The notes below the pieces were generated by a model, which was given only the letters and a program-made list of their open reading frames with translations, was not told where the DNA came from and did not search any database. Below, in pieces: positions 50,156 through 57,909 of a DNA stretch of 64,000 bases (position 1 is the first letter of the stretch; each line of letters opens with the position of its first letter). Both the position numbers and the translations under genes were made by a program. Source of the stretch: Bacteroidota bacterium (GTDB lineage Bacteria; Bacteroidota; Bacteroidia; Chitinophagales; Chitinophagaceae); contig JAEYQO010000039.1 in NCBI GenBank assembly GCA_023409975.1, positions 1 through 64,000 on the forward strand. The letters are read 5' to 3'.

Positions 50156-50950
50156 TTACCTCCAGCCATCTCCATCGAGCATATTTCCAAGCCCACCCAA
50201 CACGCTACCTTCCTCTTTGCGTTTCACTGTACCATAGGCAAGAATCCTGCCGGCCAGTCTGCTGATGGGCAGGGTCTGTATCCAGACAGTTCCGGGGCCT
50301 CTGAGTGTGGCAAAAAAGACACCCTCGCCGCCAAAAAGCGTGTTCTTGATACCGCCGACAAACTGTATATCGTAATTGATCTGAGAGGTGAAGGCCACGA
50401 TACAACCTGTATCGACTTTGATCAACTCACCAGGCTGCAGTACGCGCTCAGTAACGTGGCCGCCAGCATGGACGAAGGCCAGGCCATCACCTTCCAGTTT
50501 TTCCATAATGAACCCTTCACCACCAAATAAACCGGTACCTAGTTTTCTCTGAAACTCGATACCCACTGAAACACCTTTAGCAGCACAGAGGAACGCGTCT
50601 TTCTGACAAATGACCCTGCCTCCGAGTCGAAGAAGGTCAAGAGGAATAATCTTACCGGGATAAGGTGAGGCAAACGAAACCCTTTTTTTTCCATGAGAGA
50701 GATTGGTATAGGCGGTCATAAATAGACTCTCGCCCACCAATAATCTTTTGCCTGCCGAGAATAATTTTCCGAGAATTCCTGTGTGCTGCTGGCTGCCGTC
50801 ACCGAAAATGGTTTCCATTTGTACACCATCGTCCATCATCATAAAAGATCCGGATTCAGCAATTGCTGTTTCCTGTGGGTCCAGCTCCACTTCTACATAT
50901 TGCATTTCTTCTCCGTAAATCCTGTAGTCAATCTCGTGGTTTGTGCGCAT
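50156..50950 (-). CDS. AIM24 / TIGR00266 family protein
   Basis: 264 aa, all-beta, Gly-rich. It has the family features: AESGSFMMMDDGVQMET near the start, GILGKLFSAGKRLLVGESLFMTAY, then FQRKLGTGLFGGEGFIMEKLEGDG and TLFGGEGVFFATLRGPG. Homologues form a jelly-roll trimer and are of unknown biochemical role. No signal peptide. Upstream of the AI-2E family gene in one probable unit. Confidence 0.92.
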   Translation of the reverse strand: MRTNHEIDYRIYGEEMQYVEVELDPQETAIAESGSFMMMDDGVQMETIFGDGSQQHTGILGKLFSAGKRLLVGESLFMTAYTNLSHGKKRVSFASPYPGKIIPLDLLRLGGRVICQKDAFLCAAKGVSVGIEFQRKLGTGLFGGEGFIMEKLEGDGLAFVHAGGHVTERVLQPGELIKVDTGCIVAFTSQINYDIQFVGGIKNTLFGGEGVFFATLRGPGTVWIQTLPISRLAGRILAYGTVKRKEEGSVLGGLGNMLDGDGWR

Positions 50951-50968
50951 GTCTCAGATAATTTGTAT

Positions 50969-50976
50969 CAAATATA
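50969..50976 (-). promoter_or_regulatory. -7 box of AIM24 gene
   Basis: Minus-strand TATATTTG, 18 bp before the ATG. Confidence 0.55.
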
Positions 50977-51033
50977 GCGGGTCTTTAAGAATGACAGGAA
51001 CAGTCTCCAAACATAATGGGCTAAAAACAATAA

Positions 51034-51060
51034 AGGCTGCTCATTCGGAGCAGCCTGAAT
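51034..51060 (-). terminator. recA terminator
   Basis: AGGCTGCTC (51034-51042) with GAGCAGCCT (51048-51056), perfect 9-bp stem; T-rich tract follows on the minus strand. Confidence 0.8.
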
Positions 51061-51079
51061 CGTACTTGCTAAGTTTCTT

Positions 51080-52075
51080 CTATTCAACGGGTTGTAAGGA
51101 GGCTCTGATCCGGCCTTCGATTTCCTCCATCATTTCAGGATTATCCCAAAGGAACTGTTTAACCGCATCTCTGCCCTGACCGATCTTACTATCACCATAG
51201 CTGAACCAGCTTCCGCTTTTGCCCAGGATTCCAAGTTCGACACCCATGTCGATAATCTCTCCTATTTTGCTGATGCCTTCGCCAAAGATGATATCAAACT
51301 CTACCTGACGGAACGGTGGTGCCACCTTGTTTTTTACAACTTTCACCCGGGTTCTGTTACCGCTGGCTACATCACCGTCTTTGATCTGACTGATACGTCG
51401 GATATCCAATCTGACTGATGCATAGAATTTAAGTGCATTACCACCAGTTGTCGTTTCAGGATTACCGAACATGACGCCGATTTTTTCACGGAGCTGGTTG
51501 ATGAAGATACAGATGGTATTGGTTCGGTTGATGGTTGCTGTCAGCTTCCTTAATGCCTGTGACATCAATCTTGCCTGAAGTCCCATTTTACTATCACCCA
51601 TCTCACCTTCCAACTCCCCTTTTGGTACCAGTGCTGCAACAGAGTCAATTACGACGACATCGACCGCTCCGGAAGAAATGATCCTGTCGGCGATCTCCAG
51701 AGCCTGCTCGCCATAGTCTGGCTGTGAAATGATCAGATTGTCCACATCAACACCCAGCTTCCGGGCGTAGGATGCATCAAAGGCATGCTCCGCATCAATG
51801 ATGGCACAGATGCCGCCTTTTTTCTGAGCTTCTGCAATTGTATGAATCGCTATCGTAGTCTTACCTGAAGACTCTGGTCCATATATTTCAATAACCCGAC
51901 CTCTTGGGAAGCCGCCAACACCCAAAGCAACATCAAGTCCCAAAGATCCAGTGCTTACCGTGTCTATCCGCTCTTTCTGCTTGTCACCCAGCATCATTAC
52001 TGAGCCCTTTCCGTAATCCTTTTCAATTCTGTCCAGCGTTACTTTGAGCGCTTTGAGTTTTTCTTCGACTGCCAT
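51080..52075 (-). CDS. recA: recombinase RecA
   Basis: 331 aa. Strand exchange and ATPase core: Walker A GPESSGKT at residues 66-73, Walker B VVVIDSVAALVPKGELEGE, loop L2 region (FINQLREKIGVMFGNPETTTGGNALKFYAS). The acidic C-terminal tail is short. Two candidate -7 boxes precede it (52109-52116 and 52227-52234). No LexA-type box was recognised. Confidence 0.98.
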   Translation of the reverse strand: MAVEEKLKALKVTLDRIEKDYGKGSVMMLGDKQKERIDTVSTGSLGLDVALGVGGFPRGRVIEIYGPESSGKTTIAIHTIAEAQKKGGICAIIDAEHAFDASYARKLGVDVDNLIISQPDYGEQALEIADRIISSGAVDVVVIDSVAALVPKGELEGEMGDSKMGLQARLMSQALRKLTATINRTNTICIFINQLREKIGVMFGNPETTTGGNALKFYASVRLDIRRISQIKDGDVASGNRTRVKVVKNKVAPPFRQVEFDIIFGEGISKIGEIIDMGVELGILGKSGSWFSYGDSKIGQGRDAVKQFLWDNPEMMEEIEGRIRASLQPVE

Positions 52076-52108
52076 TATTAAGAAGTTTTAAATACAGTTT
52101 ATTTCAAT

Positions 52109-52116
52109 CAAATTTA
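52109..52116 (-). promoter_or_regulatory. proximal recA -7 box
   Basis: Minus-strand TAAATTTG, 33 bp upstream of the recA ATG; weak -33. Confidence 0.5.
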
Positions 52117-52211
52117 CACCTGTCGTGGTTTTCAGCTCTGGAGTTCTTATCCACAGTATGAGGGCAAAACTATATGAGCAACAGCGAATACCACTATTAA
52201 TAACAAACTAT

Positions 52212-52234
52212 TGTCATTGACAGGAACAAAATTA
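52212..52234 (-). promoter_or_regulatory. distal recA promoter with overlapping palindrome
   Basis: Minus-strand TAATTTTG (52234-52227) is followed at once by the palindrome TGTCATTGACA (52222-52212), which covers the predicted start of transcription. An operator is possible. Transcripts from here would have a leader of about 145 nt before recA. Confidence 0.4.
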
Positions 52235-52305
52235 TGGAAAGGTTTGGTATTTCCAAGAACCTAGTCAGATTTAATTGATTAGTTTCGGAAGGTATAGTGT
52301 AAACG

Positions 52306-52329
52306 AAAAAACCGCTGTGAGAACAGCGG
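52306..52329 (-). terminator. terminator of rpsL-rpsG
   Basis: CCGCTGT (52312-52318) with ACAGCGG (52323-52329), GAGA loop; the plus-strand A-run before it reads as T-run for the minus transcript. Confidence 0.85.
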
Positions 52330-52355
52330 CTTTTCTATTATTAGTTGAGCTATGA

Positions 52356-52823
52356 TCAGATTCTGAAGTGAGAGAAGGCCTTATTGGCTTCTGCCATACG
52401 GTGCGTATCTTCTTTCTTCTTATAAGCACCACCTTCACCTTTCGCAGCAGCTACAATTTCATTGGCAAGTTTATCAGCAATTGTTTTGCCATTGCGCTCG
52501 CGGCTGTAACGGATCAACCATTTCATGCTAAGTGAAATCTTCCTGTCAGGACGAACCTCAGTTGGAATCTGGAAAGTAGCACCACCAATTCTGCGGCTAC
52601 GAACTTCCACAGAAGGTGTAACGTTGGCGAGTGCGCGCTTCCAAACCTCATAACCATCTTCACTGGTCATTTGGCCCACTTTATCAAGTGCGTTGTAGAA
52701 CGCTGTAAGTACCACGCTTTTGTTACCTCCCCACATCAGGCAGTTCACAAAACGGGTAACCATTTTATCGTTGAATTTTGGATCTGGTGCTAAAGGTAAC
52801 TTCTTAGCTTGTGCCTTCCTCAT
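52356..52823 (-). CDS. rpsG: 30S ribosomal protein S7
   Basis: 155 aa. MRKAQAKKLPLAPDPKF start, the VTRFVNCLMWGGNKSV helix, EVRSRRIGGATFQIPTEVRP and the C-terminal HRMAEANKAFSHFR are standard S7. It follows rpsL by 35 bp. It is directly followed by a terminator and then recA, not by fusA. Confidence 0.98.
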   Translation of the reverse strand: MRKAQAKKLPLAPDPKFNDKMVTRFVNCLMWGGNKSVVLTAFYNALDKVGQMTSEDGYEVWKRALANVTPSVEVRSRRIGGATFQIPTEVRPDRKISLSMKWLIRYSRERNGKTIADKLANEIVAAAKGEGGAYKKKEDTHRMAEANKAFSHFRI

Positions 52824-52858
52824 CGTTAATGATTGGCTTTATAATTACTTATTAAAAC

Positions 52859-53239
52859 TTATTTTTTTGCTTTTTCTCTCTTGGTACCGTATTTAGAGCG
52901 GCTCTGTTTACGGTCTTTCACACCGGCTGTATCTAACGCACCACGTACGATATGATAACGAACACCAGGAAGATCCTTAACACGACCACCGCGAATCAAT
53001 ACGATAGAGTGTTCCTGAAGGTTATGGCCCTCACCAGGAATATATGCGATCACCTCAACTTTGTTGGTAAGGCGAACCTTAGCAACTTTACGAAGTGCTG
53101 AGTTTGGTTTCTTAGGAGTAGTAGTATAGACGCGGGTACAAACACCACGACGCTGCGGACAAGCATCCAGTGCACGAGACTTAGACTTGGCGCGGATTTG
53201 CTGACGACCTTTACGAACTAATTGCTGAATAGTAGGCAT
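52859..53239 (-). CDS. rpsL: 30S ribosomal protein S12
   Basis: 126 aa. PTIQQLVRKGR start, the RGVCTRVYTTTPKKPNSALRKVAKVRL loop whose KPNS lysine is the streptomycin site, and GRVKDLPGVRYHIVRGALD. The lysines of both resistance positions are wild type (K-P-N-S and G-R-V-K-D-L-P). First gene of the unit. Confidence 0.98.
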   Translation of the reverse strand: MPTIQQLVRKGRQQIRAKSKSRALDACPQRRGVCTRVYTTTPKKPNSALRKVAKVRLTNKVEVIAYIPGEGHNLQEHSIVLIRGGRVKDLPGVRYHIVRGALDTAGVKDRKQSRSKYGTKREKAKK

Positions 53240-53271
53240 TGCTTACCGTTGTGTAAATAATTTTTGGACTG

Positions 53272-53301
53272 CAAAGGTAAGGCTTCTTTCTAGAATACCA
53301 A
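53272..53301 (-). promoter_or_regulatory. rpsL-rpsG promoter
   Basis: Minus-strand TTG (53301-53299), 19-bp spacer, TACCTTTG (53279-53272). The ATG is 33 bp downstream. Confidence 0.7.
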
Positions 53302-53471
53302 CAAAAATTTCAAGTAAATATTTGGATGGGCTGATGGCATACGATATCGGGGCAGCGGGTGCCTCAAGGTTCGCATGGTGATCCGTCACATGGCGACCTG
53401 TCTCATTATCAACTTTATCTTGTCAAATCTGGTTCTATGCCATATGTTTGTCATTCTGTATTTCAATCCCC

Positions 53472-54017
53472 ATGGTATTCCCCGAACTTACGACTCCGCG
53501 AACCCAACTTGCTGAGCTGACCTATGACGACGCTACTGCGCTTTTTCAGATATTAAATCATCCGGACGTAACACGCTTCTATCCCCTGATCCCACTGGCC
53601 GCTCCCTCCGATCTGCACCCAGTTTTTGACAGGTTCAGGCAATGGTTTAACGAAGGTTCCGGAATCCGGTGGGGTATCAGACTCAAAGGGTCCGATCAAC
53701 TGTTGGGTACGATCGGGTTACAGCAAATCAATAAGGAACATAGCGGGAATATCGTTTTCGCGCTCGCACCCCAGTTCTGGAAAATGGGCTTCGCATCCGA
53801 AGCAATAAAAGAAGTAATTCACTACAGCTTCAACACCCTTAATCTCCGGAGAATTGGAGCGGAAGTCCTCCCTGGAAATATGGCATCTGAGAACCTGTTA
53901 TTGAAATTGGGATTCGGGTATGAAGGATTACTAAGAAACTGGATGCTTTGGCAGGGAGTCTATCATGATATCAAAATGTATAGCTACATTAAACCGTCTG
54001 AAATTTCCGGCGCTTAG
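53472..54017 (+). CDS. RimJ/RimL-type GNAT acetyltransferase
   Basis: 181 aa from ATG 53472 (a TTG at 53448 is less likely). The start FPELTTPRTQLAELTYDDA and the core IVFALAPQFWKMGFASEAIKEVIHYSFNTLNLRRIGAEVLPGNMASENLLLKLGF are the RimJ/RimL pattern with the acetyl-CoA P-loop-like segment. Substrate may be a protein N-terminus or a small molecule. Single gene. Confidence 0.9.
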   Translation: MVFPELTTPRTQLAELTYDDATALFQILNHPDVTRFYPLIPLAAPSDLHPVFDRFRQWFNEGSGIRWGIRLKGSDQLLGTIGLQQINKEHSGNIVFALAPQFWKMGFASEAIKEVIHYSFNTLNLRRIGAEVLPGNMASENLLLKLGFGYEGLLRNWMLWQGVYHDIKMYSYIKPSEISGA

Positions 54018-54118
54018 GTAACTATTGCCCTGTAAAAACCTGGGAGTGTAGTCTAGCAGATCTGGTTCTTTTTAATATCACTGTTGCCAGCGCACCGGCG
54101 ATTCGTCATAAACCACCG

Positions 54119-54254
54119 CCCGTCCAGGTTACCAGTACCTTCCTGCTACCTACCTTGTACCTTCCTTATAACTTCCTGTATCGTCCTTGTAGGTTTGATG
54201 TCATGTAACCTAAATGTTTGAAAACAGACTTCTGGAAGAATCTTAGCCGCGTGC
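54119..54254. repeat. dispersed repeat block, copy 2
   Basis: Same word order as 27221-27395: CCCGTCCAGGTTACC, then several (G)TACCTTCC units, CCTTGTAGGTT, then ATGTCATGTAACCTAAATGTTTGAAAAC and a CGCGTGC end against CGCGTACC. About 40 bp shorter than copy 1 and visibly diverged. The transposase remnant found after copy 1 is not found here. Confidence 0.6.
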
Positions 54255-54514
54255 TTGTGAAGTACAAGTCAAAAGCCAATAAGCGAAAGCCACGGTCGAG
54301 CCAACGGCCACAGCCTCAGTAACGGCCAATGACGGCTTCGAAAAAGCATTCCGGGGACACAGGCTCTGTTTCAACTAATTGCCCTAAGAACAGGAAAGGT
54401 ATTTTTTCGAACTTCAGAAAACCGGCCTTTGCCGGTGAAGGATTCCGCAGATGAAGGATCGATTTTAAAGCCTACGGACAACAATGGCGTTTAAGTAGCT
54501 TATGCTTAATTATA

Positions 54515-54522
54515 TACCTTTG
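54515..54522 (+). promoter_or_regulatory. -7 box of ccmC
   Basis: TACCTTTG, 19 bp before ATG 54542. Confidence 0.6.
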
Positions 54523-54541
54523 CCAAAATTCTAAAACGCCT

Positions 54542-55204
54542 ATGCGTCAGTTGTGGTGGAAATTGCTTTGTGTATTACTTCTCGGCTTTTCCATTATTGC
54601 GGGTTTTCTGGGTCCTGTTCCCGCGTTAGATATCCTTAATGAAACCATACGCAACCTCTATTTTCACGTACCCATGTGGTTCACCATGATCCTCCTTTTC
54701 CTGGGGTCCGTCATCTACGCCATACGATACCTGAGAACAGGCGATCTGAAATACGATATCAATTCTGCAGAACTCATAAAAACGGGAATCGTATTCAGTA
54801 TCCTTGGTATGCTTACCGGTATGGAGTGGGCCAGGTTCACCTGGGGTGCTGCCTGGAGTAATGATCCCAAACAATTGGGTACTGCACTCTGTATGCTCAT
54901 TTATTTCGCCTACCTCGTCTTAAGGAATGGTATGAAGGACGAGGAAAAACGGGCCCGGATCAGCGCTGTATTCAACATTTTCGCATTTGCTCTGATGATA
55001 CCCCTGCTATGGATCCTTCCCAGAATGGTAGACTCCCTGCACCCTGGCAACGGCGGCAACCCCGGATTCAACACTTACGACCTCGACCGGGATATGCGAA
55101 TCGTATTTTATCCTGCAGTTATAGGATGGACCCTTCTGGGTGTTTGGATTTCAACTATACAGATCAGGATCAAGCTCATTGAGTATCAACGTGAGAATTT
55201 CTAA
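54542..55204 (+). CDS. ccmC: cytochrome c biogenesis protein CcmC (CcsA-like heme handler)
   Basis: 220 aa, six membrane segments. FHVPMWFTM holds the first heme-axial His. The Trp-rich periplasmic motif appears as EWARFTWGAAWSNDPKQLGT, a variant of WGxxWxxDxRLT. The DSLHPGNGG loop supplies the second His. CcmC presents heme for attachment to apocytochromes. ccmD follows within 25 bp. The exported multi-domain cytochrome at 44 kb is one possible client. Confidence 0.9.
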   Translation: MRQLWWKLLCVLLLGFSIIAGFLGPVPALDILNETIRNLYFHVPMWFTMILLFLGSVIYAIRYLRTGDLKYDINSAELIKTGIVFSILGMLTGMEWARFTWGAAWSNDPKQLGTALCMLIYFAYLVLRNGMKDEEKRARISAVFNIFAFALMIPLLWILPRMVDSLHPGNGGNPGFNTYDLDRDMRIVFYPAVIGWTLLGVWISTIQIRIKLIEYQRENF

Positions 55205-55228
55205 CCAATTTCAAAAACATCTCTCTTC

Positions 55229-55441
55229 ATGCTTAAAAACCTGTTTCTGACCGTACTTTTCACGATTGGGTTTTCCGCTGTTTCAATGGCACAGGAACAC
55301 AGTCCTGAAATGGCTGATTTACTGCGGAAAGACGGCAAAATATACGTGGTGGTTTTAGTATTAGCGACTATATTTGCCGGAATTATCACGTTCCTGGTAC
55401 GCCTGGACCGGAAGATATCGAAACTTGAAAAAAATAAATAA
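55229..55441 (+). CDS. ccmD: CcmD family protein
   Basis: 70 aa. A probable N-terminal signal-like segment (1-21), then one membrane helix (about 40-58) and the CcmD ending LDRKISKLEKNK. CcmD stabilises the CcmC heme complex. Its position right after ccmC is the main support, together with the size and helix. Confidence 0.8.
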   Translation: MLKNLFLTVLFTIGFSAVSMAQEHSPEMADLLRKDGKIYVVVLVLATIFAGIITFLVRLDRKISKLEKNK

Positions 55442-55465
55442 CCCCATTCTTAATCTAAAAATGCT

Positions 55466-56908
55466 ATGGTAGAAACAGCAACTGCCAATCCCGCCAAACC
55501 TCAGGAGCATTATAGCTTCTTTCGTGGTGTAGAACGCAACTTCGACAAGGCGTCCACCTACACACGTTTTGAATCTGGTATCCTGGAACAAATCAAAGCA
55601 TGTAACTCCGTTTACAGAGTGAAATTCCCGGTTCGCATCGGTGAAAAGATCGAAGTAATTGAGGCGTATCGTGTTCAGCACTCCCACCACAAGCTTCCCT
55701 GTAAAGGTGGCATCCGGTATAGCATGGATGTGAACCAGGATGAGGTTATGGCTCTTGCTGCTCTGATGACCTATAAATGTGCCATCGTGAATGTTCCCTT
55801 TGGCGGTGCAAAAGGGGGAATCAAAATCAATCCGAAGAATTACACAGTTTATGAACTGGAGAAGATAACCCGTCGTTATACCTCCGAGCTGGTGAAGAAG
55901 AACTTCATCGGGGCAGGAATCGATGTTCCGGCTCCGGATTACGGGACAGGCGCGCGTGAAATGAGCTGGATCGCAGATACATATGCATCTCTGAACCCAG
56001 GCGATGTCAACGCGCTCGGCTGCGTGACAGGCAAGCCCATCAGTCAGGGTGGCGTGCGTGGTCGTACTGAAGCTACCGGCCTTGGGGTGTTCTACGGTAT
56101 CCGTGAAGCTCTTAGTGTCAAGGAAGACATGGATAAAATTGGTCTGACTACTGGTGTCGCCGGAAAACGAGTGATCGTACAGGGACTTGGCAACGTCGGT
56201 TACCATGCTGCTAATTTCTTCTACAACGCAGGCGCCATCATCGTTGGTATTGCCGAGTTTGAGGGCGGAGTTTACGATCCTAAAGGGATAGATCTTGATA
56301 AGCTCGTTGCTCACAGAAAATCAACGGGCTCCATTCTGGGATTCCCTGGAACTACTGAGTTTAAAAATAGTGCAGAGGTCATGGAACAGGAATGCGATAT
56401 CCTGATTCCTGCGGCGCTGGAAAATGTGGTCAATGCCTCTAACGCCGATCGTATCAAAGCAAAGATCATCGGTGAAGGTGCCAATGGCCCTCTGTCTCCG
56501 GATGCTGATGAAATCCTGAACGCTAAAGGCTGCATGATCATACCGGATATGTATCTCAACGCAGGTGGTGTAACGGTTTCTTATTTCGAATGGTTAAAGA
56601 ACCTTAGTCATGTTCGCTTCGGTCGTATGGATAAGCGTTTCAGCGAGAATCAGAATTCTCAAATCCTGCGCACTGTAGAAAACCTCACAGGTAAAGCTGT
56701 TTCTGATATAGAAAGAAAGCAACTGCTGCATGGTCCTGATGAAGTTGATCTGGTGTATTCCGGACTTGAAGATACCATGATCGGCGCCTACCATGAAATC
56801 AGGGATACCATGATCAGCATGAACATCCCCGACATGAGAACTGCTGCTTTCGTGGTAGCAATCAACAAGGTCGGTGTAGCCTACGAAGAACTGGGTATTT
56901 TCCCTTAA
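55466..56908 (+). CDS. Glu/Leu/Phe/Val dehydrogenase (glutamate dehydrogenase type)
   Basis: 480 aa. Reversible oxidative deamination of glutamate with NAD(P). The substrate-side KLPCKGGIRY and the catalytic Lys in PFGGAKGGI are present, then the Asp in PAPDYGTG. The dinucleotide fold is GLGNVGYHAANFF. The extended C-terminus (about 60 residues) is typical of a Bacteroidota subgroup. It starts 24 bp after ccmD and ends in a strong terminator. Together with pruA it would feed proline carbon through glutamate. Confidence 0.93.
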   Translation: MVETATANPAKPQEHYSFFRGVERNFDKASTYTRFESGILEQIKACNSVYRVKFPVRIGEKIEVIEAYRVQHSHHKLPCKGGIRYSMDVNQDEVMALAALMTYKCAIVNVPFGGAKGGIKINPKNYTVYELEKITRRYTSELVKKNFIGAGIDVPAPDYGTGAREMSWIADTYASLNPGDVNALGCVTGKPISQGGVRGRTEATGLGVFYGIREALSVKEDMDKIGLTTGVAGKRVIVQGLGNVGYHAANFFYNAGAIIVGIAEFEGGVYDPKGIDLDKLVAHRKSTGSILGFPGTTEFKNSAEVMEQECDILIPAALENVVNASNADRIKAKIIGEGANGPLSPDADEILNAKGCMIIPDMYLNAGGVTVSYFEWLKNLSHVRFGRMDKRFSENQNSQILRTVENLTGKAVSDIERKQLLHGPDEVDLVYSGLEDTMIGAYHEIRDTMISMNIPDMRTAAFVVAINKVGVAYEELGIFP

Positions 56909-56930
56909 GACCTTTATACATTAATACAAG

Positions 56931-56957
56931 AAAACCGGAGGCGACTCCGGTTTTTTT
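56931..56957 (+). terminator. terminator of glutamate dehydrogenase gene
   Basis: AAACCGGAG (56932-56940) with CTCCGGTTT (56945-56953), GCGA loop, then T-run. Confidence 0.9.
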
Positions 56958-56979
56958 ATTTCAGGATGGGGACCCCTTC

Positions 56980-57852
56980 CTATTCAACATCGACTTCTTT
57001 CTCCTGCAACACTGCATCCCCTTCTGTAAGCCGGATATAGTATTTACCTGCCGGAACATTTCCTGCCTCGAAATCTACCTTGAAACGATGTCCGGTCTTG
57101 CCGAAGAATCGATCTTTGAAAACTGACTGTATCAGGGAGCCCTGGTCATTATAGACACCAAGGGAAAGGGTATGCGGTTCCGAAAACTGTTCTTCGAACT
57201 GAGCAACGATCCGCAGCACTTTAGGAGAGTAAACAGGTTGTCCGGCACCTTCACGCACACCCGTGACCCGATAATACTCCGGCTGTTCCTTGCCAGTCAA
57301 GGCCATAAGTTTTGCTATCAGCTTCTCTGATTGTGCAACCCGATGCGGGTCATAAGCTTCGCTTAGCGGGTGATCATTAGTCAGCACCCAAATGGCCTTC
57401 TGTCCCAATTCATCCAGCAGGAAAGCACCTTTCAGGTATTTCAACAGTTGAACCATCGTATCTCCGGATACTCCTGCGTAGACAAAGCTATCTGCCTTAC
57501 CGGGCGCCATCGCCTGACTATTGGCGCAGAATGTCTGCACCCTGAGTGGTGCGGATTTCCAGGGAGCTACCAGAATGGCCTCTCCACCAAGCAATACCAA
57601 TGGTTGATTAGCTGTATCCACAGGCCGGAATATCGTTCCGGGATCAACCTCTACCCTGAGCTGGGACCCGGTCCTGTTTTCCAGTTCCAGCGACAGTCCC
57701 TGCTTTTTATAGGAATCGCCAGTTGCCACAGCCCTGACAATAACCATTTTCCGGTTGAAGGCTTCAGACAGGGGAACTCTGAGTTGTTGCGCATTTGCGG
57801 GATTCGGGAATAACGCCAGACAAATAAGCGCCCATCCTATTCTTTGTATCAT
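56980..57852 (-). CDS. secreted protein of unknown function
   Basis: 290 aa. Signal peptide 1-21 (ends ANAQ). The N-terminal 120 residues are beta-rich with a GTIFRP turn and GGEAILVAPWKSAPLRVQTFCANS; the middle is helical (MVQLLKYLKGAFLLDELGQKAIWVLTNDHPL); the C-terminal 80 residues resemble a small beta-sandwich (GKYYIRLTEGDAVLQEKEVDVE). I recognise no family and no catalytic motif. Periplasmic or outer face. Next to a helicase gene on the same strand, 57 bp apart. Confidence 0.72.
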   Translation of the reverse strand: MIQRIGWALICLALFPNPANAQQLRVPLSEAFNRKMVIVRAVATGDSYKKQGLSLELENRTGSQLRVEVDPGTIFRPVDTANQPLVLLGGEAILVAPWKSAPLRVQTFCANSQAMAPGKADSFVYAGVSGDTMVQLLKYLKGAFLLDELGQKAIWVLTNDHPLSEAYDPHRVAQSEKLIAKLMALTGKEQPEYYRVTGVREGAGQPVYSPKVLRIVAQFEEQFSEPHTLSLGVYNDQGSLIQSVFKDRFFGKTGHRFKVDFEAGNVPAGKYYIRLTEGDAVLQEKEVDVE

Positions 57853-57909
57853 AATCTCTAAAATAAATATGCTTTCCTAAAAAACAGTTAACATCCGGAC
57901 GGATGCACA

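Larger units (their letters stand above)
54018..54541. other. 520-bp non-coding stretch with repeat copy 2
   Basis: Between the GNAT gene and ccmC. It contains the dispersed repeat (54119-54254), a 6-bp hairpin ACCGGC/GCCGGT (54421-54436) and the ccmC promoter box. No ORF of conviction; a 41-codon ATG frame from 54329 has no recognisable sequence. Confidence 0.7.

Noticed and set aside
52147..52155. TTATCCACA, a perfect DnaA box, near recA
   Set aside because: Only one box, no AT-rich unwinding region or dnaA/gidA neighbours, so not evidence of an origin.
54421..54436. ACCGGC/GCCGGT hairpin as a terminator or repetitive palindrome
   Set aside because: Six base pairs, no T-run in the useful direction, and no second copy noticed.
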